This document shows positions 27,701-39,700 of a stretch of DNA of 64,000 bases, piece by piece. A model generated the notes under the pieces. It ran no database searches and was not told the DNA's origin. It worked only from the letters and a program-made list of their open reading frames with translations. This DNA comes from Amblyornis subalaris (taxonomy: Eukaryota > Chordata > Aves > Passeriformes > Ptilonorhynchidae): contig JACAXG010000028.1 in NCBI GenBank assembly GCA_018881555.1, positions 654,006 through 718,005 of the forward strand, given 5' to 3'. Numbering within the stretch: position 1 is the first letter of the stretch; each line of letters begins with the position of its first letter. Both the position numbers and the translations under genes were made by a program.

Positions 27701-30700
27701 GTGCCCAAAGACAAACCTGGAATTCCCAGTGGATTTTAGTGGCTACAGCCAGGCTGGTAGGAGCAAAACCCCTGGTCAGCCCAATGCAGCCCAAAGGATG
27801 GTGGGACACAGAGCAGCAGCTTCTATCACTGTCAGTGGCCCCACAAATGCTGCAGACCCTCCTGCAGCTCACTCGAGGCTCTGGCAGGTCCCTCTACCTC
27901 CAGTGATCCCTTCTCCAGAACCAAACCATCAGCATTCCCAGGCAGCAGGTAGGAGAACTTCCCCCTCACAGCAGCCTGGCTGCCCTCGCTCCCTTCCCAC
28001 AGCGTCCTCACACACCAAAAATCCATTGGTCCTACTCAATCCAGGTATTTTTCCCATTTAAGCACACCCACCACAGTACACATTGCACATAAGCCAGATG
28101 CAACTGTGTCTCCTGGGAGCTGGGAACTGGTGCTGCAGGGCATCAGTGCAGCACCCATGAGGACAACCTGCCTGCTCCATTCCCACCACATCACAGTTGG
28201 GATGCCTCCTCAGTCACCCACCCTGGGAATGGACACTTGCTTCCCTGCCTCTTCCCCAGTGCAGTGTCCTCAGCCATTTTCCTGCCTTCATGCCAGATCA
28301 GCCCTTCAAACACTTTTTGATTTTTCCAGTAGGAATTACATCTCTGCTAAGCAGGGCTCCAAAGCTTCTGGAGCTTCTACCACTGCTCCAGTAAGTGCTA
28401 AATTAAACCAATGTTCCCAGAAAACAGGGTTTCAGCAAGCACTCCACATGATCACCTTGGCAATTACTATGCCCTTCCCGACTAACAGCTACAATTCAAG
28501 AGAAAGTGAAAATAATATTTTTTCCCCTTTTTAGAAGCTGGTTGGGGTGGAGATCCATACAAACCCCACAAACATTCAGAAAACTGCAGTGTTCCCACCT
28601 GCCACGAACATCGAAATTACAGCTTTTGGGTACTTGCATCCTAATCACTTTGCAGGATCAACCCTTCAAGTGCAAGAGTGAAAACTGGACATAGTAAGTA
28701 CTTGTCTATCAAGTGTTCCCAGTCCCAGCTGCACTTACAATATTTAGGAATTAACTTTCAAACAGATCCATCCTATACATGGTCACTCTGAAGTGTTCAT
28801 GCACTTTTCAAACAAAGCAAAAAAGGGGAAGTAAAAAAGCAAGCAAGGGAAAGAATTTCAGATATTACGTCTATGCCTGGTGCTGTGTAAATAATTAAAA
28901 TGGGAAACAGGGAGACCAGCAACTCCAGTCCCTGGATAAACCCTTTGCTGTTACTCTTCTACACTTCTGTGGTCACTTCAAAAAAGTGCAGCTGAAGTCT
29001 CAAGGGTCCCATCTGTCACTTTGGGAGGAGCTTTCAGGTGACATGTTTGATTCAACATATTGAAAACCGCAGAAATAATACACAGAGCAGAACTAACTGT
29101 AAAGTAACTTACCTTTGATTTTTTGTTCAATGGCCTAGAACAAGAAAAAAGAAGTGTCAGTGATTTGTGCAGATAAGAGAGAAACCACATGTACACGTGC
29201 CACTTCATAAAGCAACATTAGCTTTTGACTTTCCTCTTTTTAAATGGTTTCAAGTTATTTAATTATCTACTTCAGAAGCAACTCTCTAACCAACCCAGGC
29301 CTATTATTCCTTATGCTTAAAAAGCTGTTTAAATGTTACAGAAGACAAAATTAATTTGAAAGATAACTACATGAAACAGACCAAATTAAACTTGCAAATT
29401 AAGATGTTTTAAGTGAGTTAAAAACTGTGCCTGGAAGCAAAAAGCCGCCACCACTGTTATTGCAGAACAGGGCAGGAAAGGGGGGGAACCTGGAAATGGA
29501 AAGGATTAGAGAGCAAATGCCAAAGCTTCAAGTCTTTCATTTCCAAGATTCAACAGGTTACACCCGTGATACAGCCCAGACAAGAGATCTATTTGAATAA
29601 AACTTTATCACAGGATAAAACTGGGGAGAGAAACATTTTTTGTATGTAAGAGCACCTCAGTGGTGTGGTTCCAACTACACACCACAGTGAGACTGTGATC
29701 AAGAAGGGCCTCCCAAAAGCACAAGTTCCTCCTAGAACTAGAGTTCTCACTTTTAAAATCAATTATTGCCACAACAAAATGAGATTTAATTTGATGTGAT
29801 TGCTTTGGAAGATGCATACAACCCATTTTAATTGTGATAGTGCATATATTCACTTTATGTAATAGATTTGTAATAATACTGAAGCTGTGATCATCTATAA
29901 TGAAAACTGTGAGGAGAGAGAGAAAGGAGAGTGTGTGTGAATGCCAGAACAATTTATGGATTCACTGATTTGATGTCAGATTTGCCCAGATTTGGACATT
30001 AGCATTGCTAGGGCTGATATTGAAACTTTAACCACGACTCTTCAGTGCCCCAGCCTTGCCCCTCTTGAGGAAATCCAGGGTATGTTAACAAAAACCTCTC
30101 CTTTTCACCTTCTTGCACTCACAGAGGCAAGGATACCTACAAAAAAGGAAGTTACAGCCAAAGAATCCCGAAATGGACATGTTTAAAAAACACATTTACA
30201 AGCTCCTCTCAAGCTCAGGGTCAATATTTATAATCAATGGCCATGAAGAGGATCTTGTCAGTAAACAGGGATTCTGAAGTATTTACAAGCATTTCTGTGA
30301 TGTTTTCATCCCTAAACATCTTTGCTGTCAATATTTTCATTTTTATGAAAATTTTTATTCCATACTACAAATTCTCTTGTGGCATGTTTCCATACTGAAG
30401 AATAAGAAGATATATTAAAATAAGGATGTAGTTGAAAGCCACTACCTTAAAATGGCACTTTTTTCCTACTAGTAAATGCACTAACTCTGAGGAGTTTCAA
30501 ATCTGAAACTGACAATCAGGAAAAAGAAGAGTCACTCAGAAGAAAATTTAGTTTTGTAAAAAACTACACAGAGCCAATTACAATGTTCAATATGCCAGTT
30601 ACGTCTGAATAACTGACAGTACATTTAATTTTAAAACATTACATTAACAAGAAAACCCTTGTTTTTACTAGTGATGAAACAAAAGTCACCCCTAAGCACA

Positions 30701-33700
30701 GGGGTTTATTTACAGTGCTCCAAATACCTTTTTTTGAGCAGCTTCCTTCTTCTTCTTGTCTTCTTTTCTCTTTTTCCTTTCTTCCATCAACTGTTCTTCC
30801 TCTTCTTGCACTAAATCCCTGAACCACACAGTTTGTAATTAATTCTCCCAAAATACGATCTGTACACACTTAGATTCATTTTAGAACAATTATTTCACAG
30901 TGACACAAAAGGAACTTGGGAATTTTGCTTCTAATTGGATCCTATTTCTACAGGGACCGTCACTGTCACTGCAAGCCACAAGTGACAGGACTTCAAGTGC
31001 AGATATGGTGTCAAGCCACACGTAGGGAGTTCTTTCTTCCAAAGCTTACAATAAAGACTTAGACTTGATTCAAAAGCCAGCAAATTCAGATGTTATTTAA
31101 TCTCTACCTGAACTGGTATGACTGAGCTCCAGCCCAGTTCCCACACTCAGCCTGAGCCACACACACCCTGTGCATCTGCACCAGCTCCCTCATCCCAAAC
31201 CTCTGCCAGGAAACACCCCAGTGTGGGCACAGGCAGACCACAGCTGGCAGCAGCAGGGCCATTTTAGAGCTCCCTAACCGAGAAACAAAACCATAACTTG
31301 TCAAAAGTGAAACCAAAACCTACTAGACTAATTAAAGTCACTTGATACACAGGATTTTGTGCCCAAACTGGAGGCTGAGCAGCAATGCCACGGTTCAGCT
31401 TTTGCTGTTTAAAAACAGACTTCAAAAGTTTTTTGCAGAAAAAGAACTAACAATGTCAATAGGAGGCTGTGACTACGTGGTTTGCTTCTGCCTGGAAACC
31501 CTGGGCTCCTTTTTAACACCAAACTACCCGTAACTACCTCCAGTTTCAAAGAAGATAGTTCGGTATCTGTCAGAAGCAATGCAAATTGAACGCATTAAAC
31601 CGCAAGGTAGTCCACAGGTACCACAACTTTCATTACTTTTTTAGATATATAAATAACCAGTTAATTCTACTTTTAACTTAGCTCAAGTCCCTTTCAAAGT
31701 AAGTGCATCACTTTTGGTTTTGAGTTTTCTTGTTCAATTTTTTTTTCAATCCATATGTGAGTTCCAGCTCCCAGTTGCCCAGTTCCACTGCTGCACATTC
31801 ATGTAAGTTCCCCACTTGTTAATAAGACAAACAGGAGCACTCTGAGCACTGCCTCTTGCGCAGGTGGTGCCACTGTAACTGATGCTGAACAGCAGCTCAT
31901 GAAGTCTTCACTTTTTGGTACCCAGCAGCAGCTTTTCCTCAGCCTTCTGCAAAATCCCACCATTCCTCTGGGAGAGGTGAGTTCCACGTTACTGCCACCC
32001 ATTCCAGTTCCACCTTTAAACTCAAAAATTGTTCTTTTGTCCTGTTCTGAGGTTCTCCACCAAGATGGTGGAAGGTGGTTCTCCTCCTGGTAAGGACAAT
32101 GCCCTAATAGCAATACTTATACTGAAATTCCAATGGCTGCATGCACCTGCAGAGCAACCACTGACAGCAATCACTGCTCATGCCCTGCAGAGATCTTGGT
32201 TCTCACCGCAAACCCCATTCCATCCTCTAACTCTTTCCCCAGTGCTCCCTTCGGTTGGAGTAACACTGCTTTATTGTACATCCAGCGTTCCTTTTCTCCT
32301 CCGCCACTCTGAGGGGCTGCTGCAAGCACCATCACCTCCTGCTGCAGGTGCGAACAGCAGCAGAGCTGCTCTGACAGTGAGCAGCGAAACCATCTCTGTG
32401 TTCCTGCCACTCCACCCCACCTGCAGTGACTGCTACAGACACACCCCTGCTCTGAGAAGCTTCCACATACCAAATTCTGGCTTTTAAGATTTTCTAATAA
32501 CAGAAAGCAAGCATTAGTTACTTCTTTAAAGAAAGCATTGCTTCTGATGTGTTAAGATATGCAAAAAAATTACCTAACAGTGTTATTTCTGAGAACCCTC
32601 TCTGCACTGCCAGAGGAATCGCAACCCTTCAAACACAATGTGGTTATTTTGCATTTTATCACAGCTTCATCAGCTGGCTGCAAGATTCACCGAGGACAGT
32701 CTCACTGCAAAAACAATCTTGCATTTACAATTAAGTCTCAAAAATGATTTCTTGGACAACTAAGAGGTCAGACATCTAACCACAGAAAAAATTCCAGGTG
32801 GCCAGTTTCATTTAGAGCAATCCCTTGCTTCTGTGCAAATCTGAGGTAATGACTAACCTGCAGTGACATCCATGCACTACAAAGGTGACACTTCAGTCAG
32901 CTCTGCCCCTCACTGTCACACCCTGAGCATTTTTAACCACAGGGATGGTGGTGAGAGTGACCCTCAGTTTGGGCTAATTTGGGACAGTCCAAACTTTAAC
33001 AGGCAATTGGCACTGGAGAACAATACCAGGTCTGGAATCAGTGTAGAGGACAACAGCTTCTATAGATGCCAGCTCCTTATCAACACGATACCTAGTTCAT
33101 GCACAGCTCCTCCCATACAGAGCAGAGTCACTGGTTCACTTCTCAGGAATTCAGTACTGGGCTGGGCCTCACCTCCGACTGCCTGCTGGGGCTACAGCTG
33201 AGTTACAGCATCTCTAGTAACCTAAACAGAGTTCTAGGAGTTAAGATAACCACCAGCACTTGTTGTGTATAACAAATTTCAGTCTGTCACATGCCAAAAC
33301 TACATTAACTGAAAAATCATTCCACTTTTAGAAGAAAGCTGTAGCACGTTCAAGAGCAAGCAGAATGCAAAATAGTATTTTCACACAAAAAAACCCAAAC
33401 TCATCAATCCCGCTACAATTAAATCAACACGATTACATTTAATTTTGGGAATACAGATGCTGATAGCTAACATACCAATATCTCTGGAACATTCTACCAC
33501 AGCATCATTGGCTTTTTTTCACACAGGAACAAGAGAACTCCTTAATTATGACACTGTTCATTCAATTTTCAACTTTTTAAGACAAACAGATTTTAGATTA
33601 CAAAGATAGCTTAGGTCACATCAACCCCCACCATGATTAGGATCAGGACTCTAGGCAATCCCTGAATAAAAATCATCCACCTATAGTCCATTTTAAGTTT

Positions 33701-36700
33701 TTAAGAGTATTAATTACCACTATAACTTTAAATCTCAGTGACTAGAGAGCAAAACTAACCCAACTGTACAACCAAGCAGCAACAGCAAAGCCCTTCCTGC
33801 CCCTGTTCTTCCTTGAAAATTCAACCCTTCAAGGAAGACAGACCTATTCACCATCCTCGTATACAAACTTAAACCTGAGACAAAAATTCACATTTGCCAA
33901 TTAAGCCATCAGAGTCTCCTGCAGAACTCCTGAATTTCCATTTCTGACAGCTGGAAGCGTGAGTCTTCTTTGTTCTTTCCAACACACAAATCCATGGCCC
34001 TCTCACCAGACAGCAAATGATGGGATTGATGCCTCCGATTCCAACCTCTATCAGAACACTTAACAAACAAGCTCCCTTTCTAATGCTGCTCCTTGAGGAA
34101 CAGAAGTGGAATGCAGCACTTTCCATTTATCAGTTCGGACTAACAGCTCCCTGTTCCTGTGGACAATCTAGCAGAGCTCTATGGTCCTTTACAGCATGGA
34201 ACAGGAACCACCGCAGGAATCCAGTCTTGTGGTAACAACACAAAACCAGAAAATTAACAAGTTCCTTTGCTGGGCTTTTCCCTACACCTGGGAGACTTAA
34301 TCCATCGAGCTTGTGTGGCCAAAGTGTTTGCAGCAGCACGCCTGGTCCGTCAGCTGGCCAAGGAAGAGCAAGGATCAAGCATTCCAATTGGTAACATGAA
34401 TATATAAACAGGCTCTATGATTTCCCCTATCAGACATCCAACTTTCACCAAAACACATGCACAGGCAATGTCCTTCTCCTCCTGTGTAATGGGAATAGCT
34501 TGCTCAAGGTTAAATGGCCTTAGCAGAAATGCAAACCATATTTTTCAATTTAGATCAAGTGAAAATAAAACACCCCAGTCATAGGAAATCCGCATCGGAG
34601 ACAGAACAAAGGCCTCTGGTCTCAACAGCTTAACTTGAAAGGTGCTTTATTTTCAAGTGAGACAAAATGAAAATGGATCTTGATCTCAGGAGAGACTGCA
34701 CATTTGATGGCTCTGAGGATGGCCAAGGAGAAGCTGCTGTTATCTGCATAAATTTAAACAGACCAAGGGTCAGATAAATATTTACCATTATTTATTTAAC
34801 GGTAATTTTTTGTTCCAATTGTGTACCCCAGCACAATTTTTCTTTGGATAATGGGGAAAGAAACTCAACAAATTACCAAAATGCTTTCCTCAATTAAGCC
34901 ATTAAAAAAAAAACCCCAAACAAAACCCACTCTTTAGTCTGCTAAGACAGGTATCAAGACAGTGCAAGGCATTTTATTTTTGTATGGCCTGATTTGTTAT
35001 CTGGCTAGTGAACTGGAAAAAGCTGTCATGCTCAAACTGCAAACATTTCAGGTAATATTTATATCAAACCATGTTTCACTTATTACTTTAATTCTTGAAA
35101 GAGAGTTCTATTAATCTTTAATTTCTAAAGGTCCAGCTTGGCATTGTAAAAATACCCGGGCTGAAATAGACATATTTAACCTTTATTCTTATGTTGCAGA
35201 AGAGGAAAATCAAGTTCACCCATATTTCCCCTGGCAGGCAGGCTGAGGATGCAGTAATTAATGTTTGTGCAGCTTTGCTCTCTTTGCTGTTACAATATAT
35301 CAAAGGGCAACGTGCTTTGCCACAATAAAATCACAATTCTATCACAGCACCGAGGAAACGATGGCTACAAGAATTGTGAGTCCCCATCCCTGGAGGGATT
35401 AACGGAGGTGCGTGGACGTGGCACTCGGAGACATGGCGAGTAGTGGCCCGGGCCGTGCTGGGGGTCAGCTGGCTCAATGACCCTGGAGGTTCCAACCCAA
35501 ACACCCTGTGACACACAAAGACCAGGGACAGGCCAGTGCAGTCACACACACTCGCCGGGCTTCCAGCTCACAGCCAGGGCCACCTCTCCCCGCGCAGCTG
35601 CAGGAGCAGCAGTCCCAGCCCTGCCCCGGGGTTTGCCAGCCGCTCCCGACCCCGTGGAGGCCGCACTGCCCCAGCAGGTGCAGCTGGCAGGGCTTGGCGG
35701 CATCGCTCCCATCCCAGCAAGCTTCTGGGAGCCTGCAAAGGGATTCTCCCAAAGGTGTCATGGCCTGCTGAGTGTCCTCTGAAGCGCCTCACACACTGCA
35801 CCAGGGNCCAAGTGCCACCACAATGGCCCTCCATGCTGAAGACACGGTCCCACCAGTGCTGGGCAGGGGGGCACGTGAGGGAACTTCTTTGCCATGGACA
35901 AAGGAGCCCAGTTAAACCAGGAGCCAGCCTGCCAGTGGCACTGGGTTACCAGCTGAAGGCAAAAAATAACTATGGATTTTTACCTTCTGCCCGTATACTA
36001 CTGATTCAAACATACAAGTAAGGGTCAGAAGCGGTTACACACAGCAGCTTTTGAAACGACTCTAAAATTTCCACCGATGGACATATTAAACAAATTTGGG
36101 GGTAAATAAATAAATAAATAAATGTTTTCCACCATTTGCTCTTCTTCTAGTTATAAATTAACTTGCAGTGCTACAGGTGGAACACTGCCAGGTAACTACA
36201 GGTAAGCATCAGGAACTGAAAGATCTTTAACAATTCTGCACAGACAGCAGCACATGTTCAACCTACAGCTCATCTACACACTTTCAAACGTTGCTGAGAC
36301 TGGTAAGTGTTCTGTATTCTGACCTACAAGTTCCCTCATCTTTCAATTTTTTGAAATGACATAATTACATACAACTGCCAATAGAAGTGATTTCTCAGGT
36401 TCTGTAAATGCCAACAGCTAGCTTGCTTACTCACCAGCATTCTACATCAATTATAAAATGTATATGTTGATTAAAAAGGGATCCTACAATTCCTTTATCA
36501 ATGCCATCCACAAAACAGCACACTACACCAAAAGAGCATTCACAGTTTATGGAATAGGCATGAGTACTTTGAAGTCAACAAAAAAATCCCAACAAACCCT
36601 GCCAGTGCCTCGGATGGAAACATTCTGGCACCTGAACCCACCCAGCGTGTTCCTCGGAGCACACAGAGCCTCAGGCAGTGAGAACAAAACAAACCCACTC

Positions 36701-39700
36701 ATTTCCAGACGTGTGTGTGTGTTCTTTCCAGCTATTAACAGAGAGGAGAGGTGCTGCCAAGCTAAAAACTGGAAAAAATACTGCAGTGAATAATTAATCA
36801 GTAAATGTGTATCAGCTACTTTCTTTTTTGCTTTTAAATACCTCAGTCTTTAAATTATCACCCTAAAGTGAAGTGATAGAATTCTACCTACCATGTCTGC
36901 CACTACCAATTACCTGGAACACACTCAGCTTTCCCATTTTCCTAATACAGAAGCTGGCTCATCAGAACAATGTGCCCAAATACAAGGACTACAAATGCAC
37001 CATAATTCTGGAATATTTGTGTTAGTTTTGCCCTCAAGATTCATCCAAAATGTTCACTGCTACATAAGCAGACAAAAGACAGATCTCTTTCCCAAGAAGT
37101 TTATCATCCAACTACACAAGACTCCAGCAGCAGCCATAAACAATCCCTATCTTTCTGTAACAAATGAGGAACCGAGGAAGGCAGATTAAACTGCTCCTCC
37201 ATAATCAACTGCTCAAGTCCAGCACCAACTCTCCCCCTGCTCCAGGCTGCTGCAGTGTTATTGCTGCAGAGGAAGCACTGCTCTGCACAGGGGCTGCTGC
37301 AAGGCTGAAATAGCAGAGGTAAATACAAGGTACCTTATGGGGACCACCCAACAATCACGTACAACCTCAGAAAGTGTCTGTGGAGGGGAAAGGGATGTGT
37401 AATTCTGCCCAAGCATCTGTAAAGGTCTCGACAAGCATGAATAGACTGTTTTCTCTGCGATAAACTCTTCCCATTTCACAGCAGACATCTTTCCAGAAGA
37501 AGTTTATCAGGAAAAAAAAACACACCCCCAACCAAACAGCAAATCAAGTGCTTACACATCAACAGAAACAACTACATTTCTCCCTGTTTTTCTATGTAGC
37601 TATCACTGCTTTTTCCCTGCAGCAAATCAGAAAAAAATCACGGAAATATGGTGGTTATTATAACATGAAAGCGTAAAAATCAATTGTACAGCAGTAACTT
37701 TGCAAAAGACATGATGAAATCTAGAGGTGAGAAGTTTGCTCTCCCAAGACATGCCCAGTCCACAACCAATGTGGAGCAGAATCACAGGTGAGTGGAAGCA
37801 ATGGAGACTCTTTCCTATGGTCTGCATGCTTGTGAAGCAACAGTCAAACCCCTGGGTTTGGGAAAATAATTGTAAACATATTTCAGATACTTACCTTCTC
37901 TCAGTTCCACATAAATGAGGCAGGAAAGCCCTGTTTACCAAACAGAATTGAAAAGTTATTGCTTAAATCAGAAGAACTAAACAGTGATTTTTAGCAGTCC
38001 TGATTTAAACCAAATTTAACTCTCAGATTTCCGCAGCTAACACTGGACAGTTCTTGTTGTGGCTGAACAGGTGACATTTAACTTGTAACATGAATCAACA
38101 ATACAGTGCGCAATGGATTTATTTGAACCACTGTCACAAGTCATGCACTTAGCTTACTTTTGAGACCAGGAATATTTGCACAGCACTAGGCATGTATGAA
38201 TTTTAGAGAGAACACAGACCAAACGAGGATTCTTTTCCAAAAGGCCAGACAAGCCAAATGCTAATCTGAGTGTAAAACAGGAATCACTCCAACTGGATAA
38301 GCAAGCTGTACTAAAAGCTGTAATGCTTATCCTATCACAAACCCACAGTCTAGGCCAATATTCCCAGTAAGATTAAAAAGTGTATTTGCTACCCATTAAT
38401 TTATAAGCATAAACTCCAGAAGTGACTTCAGAACACACACGAAGCAAAGTCAACGTCCCATGGAGTTCACAGTCTATATCCACACTGTGAAATCTGAGAT
38501 TAACATAAACTCTGGCATAGGTCTATGTACCTTCCCAGGAAAGGATATTTGCTCTTTTACAGTTCGACTAGTCACTGCAAATTTAATAAGACTGTAAATA
38601 ATGACATTGGAGGAAGAACGAAGGCTATCTGCTGAGTTCTACCCCAGTAAAACAATTAATCAGGTCTATCCAGCGCAGGCATGCCACAGTTTATCAGCTG
38701 TGTGCTCACACAACGAGAGCTCCCTGGCTAAACATAAACCAGCTGGGGCATTAATGTGAACTTCAAACCAGTTCTGAATCTTCTAAATGAATAAAACATA
38801 CCCCTCTGTGTCAGAGAGACACGGGGNCCCGTTCCATAGCAGGATTTACTCTCCAAGCACTGAATTTTGGCAGTTCTGTAGTTTTCTTTCACTTCTTGTC
38901 ACTCTCAGCCTCGCCTGCCAGCATGACAAGATCTCTGCTAGGGTCATAAAAATGAAGATCTACTGACTTACTATGACTGGCACCAAGTACTGCTCTGAAC
39001 TTAGCACTCTGTCACTCTAAATAACACAGTTCTGAAATCACTTCTGGCATCGCGAACGCAGCGAGTCCCAGAACGCTGATGGGTTAACAGCAATGAGCCA
39101 AAGGTATCTTAAAGGTTTCATGTATCCCAACTATTCCCTGTATTTCAACAACAAAATGGGAAAAATCATTCATGCTTAAGTGTATTACCAAAAACTAAAG
39201 GGCACTGAGAGCAGGGGAAAGCAAAGCAGTTTTCATAGTGCAATCACAGCTCAGTCTGAAAGTTGGAGACTGCTCAGGCATGGGAAAGGAATTAAAAAAG
39301 CAGGGTACCAAACCTGAGATTCTATCAGCTATATTCAGCGTTTGGGCACATTTCAAATGGCCCTAGTGGAAATCCCTTTAACAGATCACTAGCAAAAGGC
39401 CCTTTAAGGCCTAACTGAAAAAGAACCCAAAAAGGAAGTAGGACAAAAGTTGAAAAAAACAAATGTAAGCAACAGAGCAGATACTTGTGAGAAAGGCACC
39501 TGACTAAAAACAAATAGTGCAGAAGAAATAACTACTTAAATACAAAAGTGATGCATGTTACTGGTTCAGAATTCTGAATTCAACANGACTCTGAACTCTC
39601 GAGTTAAGGAACTGCCCATTCTGCGAAGTTCTCATTCCAAAAACTACATGTAAAAAGGAAATTCACCAACTAACCCTTCATGGCACACGAGGCAAAGAGC

